DNA from: Mesorhizobium sp.
GTDB lineage: Bacteria; Pseudomonadota; Alphaproteobacteria; Rhizobiales; Rhizobiaceae
Reading direction: 5' to 3'
DNA length: 64,000 nucleotides
Assembly (NCBI RefSeq): GCF_024710845.1
Contig: NZ_JANJTZ010000053.1
Coordinates: 124,001 to 188,000, forward strand
Position 1 is the first letter of the stretch, and every line of letters begins with the position of its first letter. Made by a program: the position numbers and the translations under genes. The notes under the pieces were generated by a model. That model ran no database searches, had not been told where the DNA came from, and saw nothing but the letters and a program-made list of their open reading frames with translations. Shown here piece after piece: positions 40,449-50,103 of the stretch.

Positions 40449-40477
40449 TTCTCCATTGCCGCCGGGTTCAAGGCCCG
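40449..40477 (-). repeat. suf leader element, copy before sufA
   Basis: On the minus strand: CGGGCCTTGAACCCG (40477-40463), a six-base gap, then ATGGAGAA (40456-40449), whose GGAGAA is the sufA ribosome site. The 15-mer folds as CCGGG/CCCGG with loop CCTTGAA when one flanking pair is added. The copy before sufB has the same 15-mer, gap and 8-mer. The closing pair is C-G here and T-A there, a compensatory change. Confidence 0.75.
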
Positions 40478-40504
40478 GGGAACGAACATGCATCTAAGAT
40501 GGTG

Positions 40505-40528
40505 AAAAACCCGTCGGGCTTCAACCCG
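40505..40528 (-). terminator. Weak hairpin with T-run after the DUF4375 gene
   Basis: On the minus strand CGGG-TTGAAG-CCCG (40528-40515) is followed within ten bases by TTTTT (40509-40505), right after the DUF4375 stop. The four-bp stem is short. If used, it would partly separate sufA from the upstream suf genes. Confidence 0.35.
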
Positions 40529-40530
40529 AA

Positions 40531-41004
40531 TCACGTCGAGTAGCGCCGAAGGACGTCAGCGACGAAGACATTGATCCGGCGCTCGTCTTCGCCGTGGCAA
40601 GCCATGATGATTTTGACGAGGTCATCGTCAATGTCGCGTAGTTCGATTCCCTCTTGTTCCAGAACTGTCATCCGCTTCTGGTGGTCCCGTGGAAAGACCG
40701 GACCAAGCCTGGCGATCGCAGCACTGACCAAGTCGGCGATATCATGGAGGCCGACGAGCCGCAGCACCTCAACAGCCTCCGGGGCAGCGGTGCCAAACGA
40801 GTTCCAGAGACATTGATCAACGCCGCCGTTGTAGATGTCGCCATATACGGAGCTTACCGAGAGCGCGAGGGCCATGTCCCGCGGCGTGACAGCAAGCCAA
40901 GCGGCGAAATCGTTTTCATCGTCCAACGTTTTGAGAAAGGCGGCGCCCCAACGATCGAGCATCTCGATGCAGGCCCAGTTGGGTTCCCTTTCCTCGGGGT
41001 CCAC
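40531..41004 (-). CDS. DUF4375 (DMP19-like) protein inside the suf operon
   Basis: The 157-residue acidic protein has the DUF4375 core: SVYGDIYNGGVDQCLWNSFGTAAPEAVEVL. The family's named member, Neisseria DMP19, is a DNA mimic that blocks a repressor; whether this relative does so is unknown. The start is GTG at 41004, four bases after the sufT stop, suggesting translational coupling. An ATG at codon 15 is an alternative. Composition is about 58% G+C (hand count, 40561-40980), below the surrounding suf genes, so it looks like an insertion between sufT and sufA. Confidence 0.78.
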   Translation of the reverse strand: MDPEEREPNWACIEMLDRWGAAFLKTLDDENDFAAWLAVTPRDMALALSVSSVYGDIYNGGVDQCLWNSFGTAAPEAVEVLRLVGLHDIADLVSAAIARLGPVFPRDHQKRMTVLEQEGIELRDIDDDLVKIIMACHGEDERRINVFVADVLRRYST

Positions 41005-41008
41005 TGCC

Positions 41009-41374
41009 TCAATACCACCCCACCGCGACCTGCGCCTCTTCGGACATGCGGTCCGGCGTCCACGGCGGATCGAACACCATCTTCACGTCGACGCCCGAGA
41101 CGCCTTCGACAGTGCCGACGGCGTTTTCCACCCAACCCGGCATCTCGCCGGCGACCGGGCAGCCCGGGGCGGTCAGCGTCATGTCGATTTTGACCGAGCG
41201 GTCGTCCTCGATGTCGATCCGGTAGATCAGACCGAGCTCATAGATGTCAGCCGGGATTTCGGGGTCGTAGACCGTTTTCAGCGCCGAGACGATATCGTCG
41301 GTCAGCCGCGCCAGTTCCTCGGCAGGAATGGCCGACGATGCCAGTATCTCGTCTCTTCCAACGGTCTCGTTCAT
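41009..41374 (-). CDS. sufT: SUF system Fe-S assembly protein (SufT, DUF59/MIP18)
   Basis: About 121 residues with the MIP18/DUF59 core: IVSALKTVYDPEIPADIYELGLIY, MTLTAPGCPVAGEMP (the conserved Cys), and DVKMVFDPPWTPDRMSEEA. SufT assists maturation of Fe-S proteins, particularly aconitase and lipoate synthase in other bacteria. The start is ATG 41374, or GTG 41383, which would overlap the sufS stop by GTGA. It is embedded in the suf operon downstream of sufS. Confidence 0.92.
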   Translation of the reverse strand: MNETVGRDEILASSAIPAEELARLTDDIVSALKTVYDPEIPADIYELGLIYRIDIEDDRSVKIDMTLTAPGCPVAGEMPGWVENAVGTVEGVSGVDVKMVFDPPWTPDRMSEEAQVAVGWY

Positions 41375-41379
41375 GGCGT

Positions 41380-42630
41380 TCACCCGAAGAATTTCCGCGC
41401 CTTTTCCAGCGCTTCGGCCAAGGCGTCGACCTCGGCGCGCGTATTATACATGCCGAACGACGCCCTGCACGTGGAGGTGACGCCGAATCGTTTCAAGAGC
41501 GGCTGGGCGCAATGCGTGCCCGCGCGCACCGCGACGCCGGACCGGTCGATCACCATCGACACGTCGTGCGCATGGATTCCCTGCAGCTCGAACGAGACGA
41601 TCGCGCCCTTGCCCGGCGCGGTGCCGAAGATGCGCAGCGAGTTGATGCGCGACAGGCGCTCGTGGGCATAATCGCGCAGGGAAGCCTCATGCGCGGCGAT
41701 GCGGTCGCGGCCGACGCTCTCCATATAGTCGAGGGCCGCGCCCAACCCGATCGCCTGGACGATCGGCGGCGTGCCGGCCTCGAATCGGTGCGGCGGGTCG
41801 TTGTAGGTAACGATGTCCTCGGTGACGTCGAAGATCATCTCGCCGCCGCCCTGGAAGGGCCGCATCGATTCCAGCCGCTCCTTCCTGCCGTAGAGAACGC
41901 CGATGCCCGACGGGCCGTAGAGCTTGTGGCCGGTCATCACGAACCAGTCGCAGCCGAGGTCCTGCACGTCGATCGGCATATGCACCGCCGACTGGCTTCC
42001 GTCGACCAGCACCGGAATGCCGCGCGCGTGCGCGATCCGCACGATCTCCTTGATCGGCGTCACGGTGCCGAGCGCATTCGACATCTGAGTGATGGCGACG
42101 AGCTTCGTGCGCGGCGTCAGAGATTTCTCGAAGTCCTCGATGTGGAAGGCGCCCTCGTCGTCCACCGGCACCCAGACCAGCTTGGCACCCTGCCGCTCGC
42201 GGATGAAATGCCAGGGCACGATGTTGGAGTGATGCTCCATGATGGAGACGACGATCTCGTCGCCCTCGCCGATGTTGGGCATGCCCCAGCCATAGGCGAC
42301 GGTATTGATGGCCGACGTCGTGTTCGAGGTGAAGACGATCGTATCGACCGAAGGCGCATTCAGGAAACGCCGAACCGTCTCGCGGGCCTTCTCGTAGGCG
42401 TCCGTCGCGGCATTCGAGAGGAAATGCAGGCCGCGGTGGACGTTGGCGTATTCGTGGGCGTAGGCATGCTGGATCGTGTCCAGCACCACCTGCGGCTTCT
42501 GCGCCGACGCGCCATTGTCGAGATAGACCAGCGGTTTGCCGTAGACCTCACGCGACAGGATCGGAAAGTCGCGGCGGATCGCCTCGACGTCGTAAGGGCC
42601 CTGACGCACGATCTGGTCCATCTCAGACAT
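41380..42630 (-). CDS. sufS: Cysteine desulfurase SufS
   Basis: The 416-residue group II desulfurase has YLDNGASAQKPQVVLD, EHHSNIVPWHF, DGSQSAVHMPIDVQDLGCDWF, the PLP lysine in VMTGHKLYGPSGIGVLYG, and the catalytic Cys in VAVRAGTHCAQPLLKRF. The C-terminal SxCRASFGMYNT is typical for SufS. It removes sulfur from cysteine for cluster building on SufBCD. The ATG at 42630 overlaps the sufD stop by eight bases. Confidence 0.96.
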   Translation of the reverse strand: MSEMDQIVRQGPYDVEAIRRDFPILSREVYGKPLVYLDNGASAQKPQVVLDTIQHAYAHEYANVHRGLHFLSNAATDAYEKARETVRRFLNAPSVDTIVFTSNTTSAINTVAYGWGMPNIGEGDEIVVSIMEHHSNIVPWHFIRERQGAKLVWVPVDDEGAFHIEDFEKSLTPRTKLVAITQMSNALGTVTPIKEIVRIAHARGIPVLVDGSQSAVHMPIDVQDLGCDWFVMTGHKLYGPSGIGVLYGRKERLESMRPFQGGGEMIFDVTEDIVTYNDPPHRFEAGTPPIVQAIGLGAALDYMESVGRDRIAAHEASLRDYAHERLSRINSLRIFGTAPGKGAIVSFELQGIHAHDVSMVIDRSGVAVRAGTHCAQPLLKRFGVTSTCRASFGMYNTRAEVDALAEALEKARKFFG

Positions 42631-43888
42631 GCTCCGCGAACCAGTCGTCGAGGATGCCTTCCAGCACCTCGACGGTCGCTTCGTCCTCCAGTTCCTCGAT
42701 GATCTCGGCCACGAAGGCCTTCACCAGAAGGCCCCTCGCCGTCTTCTCGTCGATGCCGCGCGCCATCAGGTAGAAGAGATGGTTGCGGTCGATTTCGGTC
42801 ACGGTCGCGCCGTGGCCGCAGGCGACGTCATCGGCGAAGATCTCCAACTCCGGCTTGGTCGAGAACTCCGCCTCGTCGGAGAGCAGCAGCGTGTTGCACG
42901 CCATCTTGGCGTCGGTCTTCTGCGCGTCCTTGGCGACCTTGATCTGGCCCTGGAACACGCCCTTGGCCGCGCCATTGGCGACGTTGCGGACGATCTCGGT
43001 CGACGTCGTGTTCTCGGCGAGGTGGTCGAGCATCATCGTCACGTCGCAATGCGTGTCGCCGGACAAAAGATTGATGCCGCGCAGCTTGAAGTCGGCGCCC
43101 TCGCCCGGCATGCGAACGCGGATCTCCTGGCGTACCAGCTTGGAGCCGGCGTTCATGAAGAACAGCGTCAGCCTGGAACCCTTGGCCAACTCGGCATTGA
43201 ACTGACTGAGGCAGGTCGCACCGTCCGGCTGGTCCTGCACGATGATCCACAAAAGCTCGGCATCCTCGCCAAGCGTCAGATGGCTGATCGAACTTGTCAG
43301 CGCATTGCCCGCGCCGGTCTGGCGCTCGACGATCGTCGCCTTCGCCCCTTGCCCCACCCGAACCGGGAAACGGCTGTGGGTCTGGCCACCGGCCTGGACG
43401 TTCTGGATCTCGATCGGAGCCGCGATTTCGGCTCCGGCCGCGATGTCGATGAAGTAGCCGTCCGCGACAAAGGCGGTATTGAGCGCGCCAACCGTGTCGG
43501 CCGGCTCCCGGGGTCCGAGCGCGGGCGCGAAGGAGCCGTCCAGAAGCTTGTCGACGAGGCGGGTCACCGTGGCGCCATCGATGCTGGCGCCAGCGCCGGA
43601 TACCCCGTTCAGCACGGGCAGCACGGTCGAGCCGGCGAGCAGCGCCGGCTTCGCACGGGCGGCGAGCGTCGAGTCATAGCCAGGAACGTTTGTGAGCAAG
43701 CGGCGCAGGTCGGTGTAGTGCCAGGCCTCGACTCGACGGGTCGGCAGGCCGGCCTTCAGCGCCTCGACGGCGTCGTCGCGCTTGACGGCGACGGTCGCGT
43801 CGCCGGGCAGCTCCGAGAAGCGCTCGCCGAAGGCGTCGATCAGCGCCGTCTCGGCCGCCGTCAGCTTCGGGGTGGAGTGGATGTTCAT
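42623..43888 (-). CDS. sufD: Fe-S assembly scaffold subunit SufD
   Basis: The 421-residue protein has the SufBD fold: an N-terminal helical part (AWHYTDLRRLL), a right-handed beta-helix core (IEIQNVQAGGQTHSRFPVRV, LLSGDTHCDVTMMLDHLAEN, FQGQIKVAKDAQKTDAKMAC), and a C-terminal helical domain (LFYLMARGIDEKTARGLLV). SufD pairs with SufB and is required for iron entry. The gene is separated from sufC by ten bases. Confidence 0.95.
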   Translation of the reverse strand: MNIHSTPKLTAAETALIDAFGERFSELPGDATVAVKRDDAVEALKAGLPTRRVEAWHYTDLRRLLTNVPGYDSTLAARAKPALLAGSTVLPVLNGVSGAGASIDGATVTRLVDKLLDGSFAPALGPREPADTVGALNTAFVADGYFIDIAAGAEIAAPIEIQNVQAGGQTHSRFPVRVGQGAKATIVERQTGAGNALTSSISHLTLGEDAELLWIIVQDQPDGATCLSQFNAELAKGSRLTLFFMNAGSKLVRQEIRVRMPGEGADFKLRGINLLSGDTHCDVTMMLDHLAENTTSTEIVRNVANGAAKGVFQGQIKVAKDAQKTDAKMACNTLLLSDEAEFSTKPELEIFADDVACGHGATVTEIDRNHLFYLMARGIDEKTARGLLVKAFVAEIIEELEDEATVEVLEGILDDWFAEHV

Positions 43889-43898
43889 ATCTCCCGCC

Positions 43899-44654
43899 TC
43901 AAGCCGCCTCGCCGATCAGGCCAGCATAGCCGTCCCTCTCGAGTTCGAGCGCCAGATCCTTGTCGCCGGACTTGATCACCTGGCCCTTGTAGAGCACGTG
44001 CACCGTATCCGGCACGATCAGGTCGAGCAGCCGCTGGTAGTGGGTGATCACGACCATCGCCCGGTCGGGCGAGCGCAGCGCGTTCACGCCGTCGGCGACG
44101 ACCTTCAGCGCGTCGATGTCGAGGCCGGAATCGGTTTCGTCGAGAACGCAGAGCTTCGGCTCCAGCAATTTCATCTGCAGGATCTCGGCGCGCTTCTTCT
44201 CGCCGCCGGAGAAGCCGACATTGAGCGGGCGCTTGAGCATGGCGAAATCGATGCCGAGGCTGGCCGCCTCTTCCTTCACGCGCCTGATGAACTCCGGCAC
44301 CTTCAGCTCGGCCTCACCGCGCGCCTTGCGCTGCGAATTCACCGCGACCTTGAGGAATTCCATCGTCGCAACGCCCGGTATCTCCATCGGATACTGGAAG
44401 GCGAGGAAGACGCCCTTCGCCGCGCGCTCGGCCGGGTCCATCTCGAGGATCGACTCGCCATTGTAGAGAATGTCGCCCTCGGTGACCTCGTAGTCCTCGC
44501 GGCCGGCGATAACGTAGGACAGCGTCGACTTGCCGGAGCCGTTCGGACCCATGATGGCCGCGACCTCACCGGCTTTCACCGTCAGGTTCAGGCCGCGGAT
44601 GATCTCGACGCCGCTCTCGGCGATACGCGCGTGGAGGTTCCTGATTTCAAGCAT
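43899..44654 (-). CDS. sufC: Fe-S assembly ATPase SufC
   Basis: The 251-residue ABC-type ATPase has Walker A GPNGSGKST (residues 36-44), the SufC signature FSGGEKKRAEI, Walker B LCVLDETDSGLDIDAL, and the H-loop in VVITHYQRLL. It powers conformational change in the SufBCD scaffold in the cytoplasm. It lies between sufB (26 bases) and sufD. Confidence 0.97.
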   Translation of the reverse strand: MLEIRNLHARIAESGVEIIRGLNLTVKAGEVAAIMGPNGSGKSTLSYVIAGREDYEVTEGDILYNGESILEMDPAERAAKGVFLAFQYPMEIPGVATMEFLKVAVNSQRKARGEAELKVPEFIRRVKEEAASLGIDFAMLKRPLNVGFSGGEKKRAEILQMKLLEPKLCVLDETDSGLDIDALKVVADGVNALRSPDRAMVVITHYQRLLDLIVPDTVHVLYKGQVIKSGDKDLALELERDGYAGLIGEAA

Positions 44655-44680
44655 GTTCTTGTTCTTTCAAATCCTGTGGG

Positions 44681-46192
<1,512 letters not shown>

Positions 46193-46197
46193 CAGCG

Positions 46198-46226
46198 TTC
46201 TCCATCCATGTCGGGTTCAAGGCCCG
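46198..46226 (-). repeat. suf leader element, copy before sufB
   Basis: On the minus strand: CGGGCCTTGAACCCG (46226-46212), a six-base gap, then ATGGAGAA (46205-46198), five bases before the sufB ATG. Flanks extend the hairpin to GTCGGG/CCCGAC with loop CCTTGAA. Sequence, gap and position match the copy before sufA. No third copy was seen by eye in this window. Confidence 0.75.
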
Positions 46227-46329
46227 ACCGTTTTCAAACCTGGCGGCGCCGTTGGGCACACGCCTCATTTAGTGTTTCTGGCGGGAAAATACAGGCCCAT
46301 CTCGACAAGGCCGGTATTCGCAAACCGCA

Positions 46330-47487
46330 TCACGCGGCCTTGACCGCCCTCCTCGCGATCAGTTTCCTGAGCGCACCGACGAAGGCCGCGAGATCTTCGT
46401 CCGACGTCTGATGCCCGATCGACACGCGCAGCGCGCCGCCATACGCGCCATGGCCCATCGCGGCAAGGACATGACTGGGGCCCACCTTGCCGGACGAGCA
46501 CGCGGAACCCGCCGAGAGGGCCACACCTTCGAGGTCGAAGGCGATCTGGGCGGTTTCGGCCTTGATGCCCGGAATGGCAAAGTAGGTGGTGTTGGGCAGC
46601 CTCGGCGCGACGCGACCGAAGATCACGGCGCCGGGCACGAGGTCGACGATCGCCGCCTCGAAGCGGTCGCGCAGGCGCGCAATGTCCGGAGAGTTCGAGA
46701 GACGAGCCTTCGCCTCGTGCGCGGCAGCGCCAAACCCCGCGATGGCGGCGACGTTCTCGGTGCCGGCCCGGTGGCCATGCTCCTGCCCGCCCCCCCTGAT
46801 CAACGGCTCCGGCATCAGGACACCACCCGCCGAAACGACAGCGCCGGCACCCTTCGGGCCGCCGATCTTGTGCGAGGATAAAATCAGGAAATCTGCGCAA
46901 CCGTCGGAAATATCGAGCGCAATTCGCCCGGCGGCCTGGACCGCGTCCAGAACCAGGATGCCGCCCGCCTCGCGCACCATAGCGGCGATCTTCGCGACCG
47001 GCTGCACGACGCCCGTCTCGTTGTTGGCGAAATGGATCGCAACCAACACCTGGCCTGCACTGCGATCGTGGCTCGCCAATTCGGAAGCCAGTTCGTCGAG
47101 GCGAAGTACGCCGTCCGCATCGACGCTGAGGCGTGTCACCCGGTCCGGCGAAAAGTGGCCGCCATTCAGCGTCGCAGGATGGTCCGCGGCGCTGACGATC
47201 AGCCTGGATACGTTGAGCGGTGCGCGGCCCATCCGCCAATTCGGCGTCAGCAGCCAGGAGGCCGCTTCCGTGGCGCCCGAGGTGAAGACGACGTTGGCCG
47301 GATCGCCGTTGGCGAGCGCCGCAACCTCGCGGCGCGCGGTCTCGACGACACGCCGCGCGTCGCGCCCTTCGGTGTGAACCGAGGACGGATTGGCGTCGAT
47401 CGCCAGCGCATCGACCATCGCCGCGCGCGCGCCATCGCTCAGCGGCGCGCTCGCATTGTGGTCGAGATAGGTCCGTCTGGCCGCCAT
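46330..47487 (-). CDS. Cysteine desulfurase, IscS/NifS type
   Basis: The 385-residue group I desulfurase has YLDHNASAPLSDGARAAM, FTSGATEAASWLL, AIHFANNETGVVQPV, the PLP lysine in LILSSHKIGGPKGAGAV, and the mobile catalytic loop ALSAGSACSSGKVGPSHVL with its Cys. It heads the suf transcription unit, 137 bases upstream of sufB. It differs in class from SufS, so the operon has two sulfur donors, a pattern common in Rhizobiales. The ATG at 47487 fits the family start; a TTG 30 bases upstream lacks a ribosome site. Confidence 0.94.
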   Translation of the reverse strand: MAARRTYLDHNASAPLSDGARAAMVDALAIDANPSSVHTEGRDARRVVETARREVAALANGDPANVVFTSGATEAASWLLTPNWRMGRAPLNVSRLIVSAADHPATLNGGHFSPDRVTRLSVDADGVLRLDELASELASHDRSAGQVLVAIHFANNETGVVQPVAKIAAMVREAGGILVLDAVQAAGRIALDISDGCADFLILSSHKIGGPKGAGAVVSAGGVLMPEPLIRGGGQEHGHRAGTENVAAIAGFGAAAHEAKARLSNSPDIARLRDRFEAAIVDLVPGAVIFGRVAPRLPNTTYFAIPGIKAETAQIAFDLEGVALSAGSACSSGKVGPSHVLAAMGHGAYGGALRVSIGHQTSDEDLAAFVGALRKLIARRAVKAA

Positions 47488-47541
47488 GACGCGCCTGGTT
47501 CGCTCCTGGAGCGACAATCGTGCGACTGCCGCGCAATTTCC

Positions 47542-47552
47542 TTGAATTTCAA
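47542..47552. promoter_or_regulatory. Small palindrome in the suf operon leader/promoter
   Basis: TTGAA-T-TTCAA is a perfect 11-base palindrome, 55 bases before the desulfurase start. It is too short for a confident assignment and does not match the wider-spaced RirA iron box. On the transcript strand it includes TTCAAGG, the complement of the CCTTGAA loop of the sufB/sufA leader elements. Confidence 0.3.
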
Positions 47553-47602
47553 AGGGCGGGCGTCCTATTTAGCCCCTCGAACGAGCGGACGACCATTCCC
47601 AG

Positions 47603-47619
47603 TTTTGAACTGTTCTAAA
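47603..47619 (-). promoter_or_regulatory. Irr-type iron-control element (ICE box) upstream of the suf operon
   Basis: TTTTGAACTGTTCTAAA differs by one base from the rhizobial ICE consensus TTTAGAA-N3-TTCTAAA. The wider palindrome (47601-47621) has only one non-complementary pair besides its centre. Irr, a heme-responsive Fur-family regulator, binds such boxes and controls suf operons in related bacteria. Position, about 115 bases before the desulfurase start, suits promoter occlusion. Binding is inferred. Confidence 0.75.
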
Positions 47620-47704
47620 CTGGTTAATAGGAAGAGCCCGCCCCGGCGTCAAGCTGGAACCACAAGAGTCGGACCGCAGCAGCGGTCCGACAGTTGGAGT
47701 ATAC

Positions 47705-48379
47705 ATGCCCGAAGTCATTTTCAACGGCCCTGCCGGCCGCCTCGAAGGCCGTTATCAGCCATCGACGGAAAAGAACGCCCCGATCGCCATCGTGCTCCAT
47801 CCGCATCCACAGTTCGGCGGCACGATGAACAACAAGATCGTCTACGACCTGTTCTACATGTTCCAGAAGCGCGCCTTCACGACGCTCCGCTTCAATTTCC
47901 GCGGCATCGGCCGCAGCCAGGGCGAGTTCGACCATGGGTCGGGCGAGCTCTCCGACGCCGCCGCCGCGCTCGACTGGGTGCAGTCGCTGCATCCGGACTC
48001 GAAGAGCTGCTGGGTCGCCGGCTACTCCTTCGGCGCCTGGATCGGCATGCAGCTCTTGATGCGCCGCCCCGAGGTCGAGGGCTTCATTTCGGTCGCCCCG
48101 CAGCCCAACATCTACGATTTCTCCTTCCTGGCGCCCTGCCCTTCGTCCGGGCTGATCATCCACGGCGACGCCGACAAGGTCGCACCGCCCAAGGATGTCC
48201 AGGGCCTCGTCGACAAGCTGCACACGCAGAAGGGCATCACCATCACGCAGAAGACGATCCCGGGCGCGAACCATTTCTTCTCGAATGATGCCGACGTGCT
48301 GATCGAGGAGTGCTCGGACTATCTCGACCGCCGGCTCGCCGGCGAGCTCGCCGACCCTCGTCCGAAGCGGCTGCGCTAG
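47705..48379 (+). CDS. Alpha/beta hydrolase (YghX/dienelactone hydrolase-like)
   Basis: The 224-residue protein has an alpha/beta hydrolase core: VLHPHPQFGGTMNNKIV, LRFNFRGIGRSQGEFD, the nucleophile Ser in WVAGYSFGAWIGMQLL, the acid in IHGDADKVAP, and the His in IPGANHFFSND. No signal peptide is seen, so it is cytoplasmic. The substrate is unknown. It is divergent from the suf operon and shares the same intergenic region including the ICE-like box. Confidence 0.88.
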   Translation: MPEVIFNGPAGRLEGRYQPSTEKNAPIAIVLHPHPQFGGTMNNKIVYDLFYMFQKRAFTTLRFNFRGIGRSQGEFDHGSGELSDAAAALDWVQSLHPDSKSCWVAGYSFGAWIGMQLLMRRPEVEGFISVAPQPNIYDFSFLAPCPSSGLIIHGDADKVAPPKDVQGLVDKLHTQKGITITQKTIPGANHFFSNDADVLIEECSDYLDRRLAGELADPRPKRLR

Positions 48380-48411
48380 CGCAAGGTCCTGACGAGACTG
48401 TGGGAAAGATG

Positions 48412-48445
48412 AGGTCGGGCCGGACAAAAAGTTCCGGCCCGATCT
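48412..48445 (+). terminator. Hairpin downstream of the hydrolase gene
   Basis: AGGTCGGGCCGGA (48412-48424) pairs with TCCGGCCCGATCT (48433-48445) in a 13-bp stem with one G-T pair and an A-rich loop. It begins 32 bases after the hydrolase stop. No U-tract follows, so it may be a weak terminator or a 3'-end stabiliser. Confidence 0.5.
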
Positions 48446-48546
48446 AGTCTGTGCACTGCAGCAACGGCTTTCCTCGACAGTAGAGTGGCGAAGTGTCACC
48501 TTTTGCCGGTAAACGAATCATCGCTCCAATCAAGGGGGACCCTGCT

Positions 48547-48951
48547 GTGAGCAAATTCGAAGTCTACAAGGACAAGAAAGGCGAGACGCGCTTCCGGTTT
48601 CGTGCCGGCAATGGCGAGATCGTCTTCACGTCCGAAAGCTACAAGGCCAAGGCCTCGGCCATGAAGACCATCGAGTCGATCAAGAAGAGCGTGCCCGATG
48701 CTCCGGTCGAGACTGTAGAGGCGGCGGCCAAGAAGGCTCCGGCGAAAGCCGCGGCGAAGCCGGCCGCCAAGGCAGCGGCAGCCAAGCCAGCCGCCAAACC
48801 GGCTGCGAAGGCCGCCGCGGCGATGCCCGCAAAGGCGGCCGCTGCGCCCAAGGCTGCGGCGAAACCAGCTGCCAAGGCGGCCCCCGCCAAGGCAAAGGCG
48901 CCTGCCAAGGCCAAGGCACCCGCCAAGGCGAAAGCTCCGGCGAAGAAGTAG
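48547..48951 (+). CDS. YegP/DUF1508 domain protein with Lys/Ala/Pro-rich tail
   Basis: The 134-residue protein has an N-terminal DUF1508 (YegP) unit at about residues 1-48 (KFEVYKDKKGETRFRFRAGN, EIVFTSESYKAKASAMKTI). The rest is a histone-H1-like tail made of PAKAA, KPAAK and KAPAKAK repeats. A basic tail of this sort usually binds DNA or RNA. The start is GTG at 48547, since AGGGGGA lies nine bases upstream; an earlier GTG at 48493 has no such site. It converges on anmK with no gap. Confidence 0.8.
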   Translation: MSKFEVYKDKKGETRFRFRAGNGEIVFTSESYKAKASAMKTIESIKKSVPDAPVETVEAAAKKAPAKAAAKPAAKAAAAKPAAKPAAKAAAAMPAKAAAAPKAAAKPAAKAAPAKAKAPAKAKAPAKAKAPAKK

Positions 48952-50103
48952 TCATCGACCGACCTGGCCTGCCGTCTCCTGCGGCAGGCTCAGCACCCCG
49001 CCGGTGACCGGTGCGCGGCATCCGGTCGTCGTCGGGAATGTGAGCGGGAGGTTATTTCGGGAGCGCACGGCGAGGTATGCCCACGCCTCGGCCTCCATGG
49101 AATCGCCGTCCAGTCCCGCATCCTCCGCAAGGATCACCGAAGCGCCTTCGGCCTCGGCGCCTCGCCGCAGGTCGCCGACGATGTGCGGGTTCTTCCGGCC
49201 ACCGCCGCAGACGATCCACAGTCTTGGAGCCGCGGGCATCTGCTTCGCCGCCAGAAGAGCAGCCTGCGCCGAAACGGCGGCCAGCGTCCTGGCACCGTCC
49301 GCCAGTTCCAGGCCCGCGACGAGATCCAGCGTGAAATCGTTGCGGTCGAGCGACTTCGGCGCGGCGCGGGAGAAGAACGGGTTCGCCAGATAGGTCTCGA
49401 CCACGTCCCGGATCACGCCGCCTTCCGACGCAATCATACCGTTCTCGTCGAAAGGCAGCCCCCCTTCCCGCGCCACCCACTGATCGATGAGCGCGTTGCC
49501 CGGCCCCGAATCGAAGGCGACCGGATCGCCTTCTTCAGGCACCCAGGTGACGTTCGAGATGCCGCCGATGTTGACGAAGGCTATGGGGAGACTCGTGCGC
49601 AGATCCGCCGGCAGCGAGTGGGCGAGTGCCGCGTGATAGGCCGGCACCAGCGGCGCGCCCTGCCCTCCATGCCGCATGTCGTTGGCGCGCATGTCATGGA
49701 CGACGGGAAGACCGGTCTTCCTGGCGAGCAGGGCACCGTCGCCGAGCTGGACGGTCACGCCACGCTCCGGGCGATGCAGGACGGTCTGGCCGTGGAAGCC
49801 GATGAGCCGGACGTCGGCCCATCGTCCGGACAGGCTCGACCGGAACGCCGTCACCGCGTCTGCGTGGCGAAGCGTGATCTGGCGTTCGAGCGCGGCGAGA
49901 TCCCCGGGGCGCTCCAAGCGTTCGCTGATAGACTTCGCATCTTCCAGAGCGGCCTCGATGCGACGCCGGAATGGGGCTTCGTATGGCACGAAATGCGACG
50001 GGCCGCGTTCGACGAGGTTCACGCCATTGGTCCTGATCGCGGCAAGGTCGATTCCGTCCATCGACGTGCCGCTCATCAGCCCGATCGCACAGATTGCCGC
50101 CAT
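48952..50103 (-). CDS. anmK: Anhydro-N-acetylmuramic acid kinase
   Basis: The 383-residue protein starts with the ATP-binding text CAIGLMSGTSMDGIDLAAI, then LIGFHGQTVLHRP, FVNIGGISNVTWVPE, the FDSGPGNALIDQW block with the catalytic Asp, and VCGGGRKNPHIVGDL. AnmK phosphorylates 1,6-anhydroMurNAc from cell-wall turnover, giving MurNAc-6-P. The ATG at 50103 is chosen; the frame continues upstream but without family sequence. It is divergent from tyrS. Confidence 0.95.
   Translation of the reverse strand: MAAICAIGLMSGTSMDGIDLAAIRTNGVNLVERGPSHFVPYEAPFRRRIEAALEDAKSISERLERPGDLAALERQITLRHADAVTAFRSSLSGRWADVRLIGFHGQTVLHRPERGVTVQLGDGALLARKTGLPVVHDMRANDMRHGGQGAPLVPAYHAALAHSLPADLRTSLPIAFVNIGGISNVTWVPEEGDPVAFDSGPGNALIDQWVAREGGLPFDENGMIASEGGVIRDVVETYLANPFFSRAAPKSLDRNDFTLDLVAGLELADGARTLAAVSAQAALLAAKQMPAAPRLWIVCGGGRKNPHIVGDLRRGAEAEGASVILAEDAGLDGDSMEAEAWAYLAVRSRNNLPLTFPTTTGCRAPVTGGVLSLPQETAGQVGR

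Noticed and set aside
47542-47552. TTGAATTTCAA as a RirA iron-responsive box
   Set aside because: The half-sites are too close together; RirA-type boxes are TGA-N9-TCA. Kept only as an unassigned palindrome.
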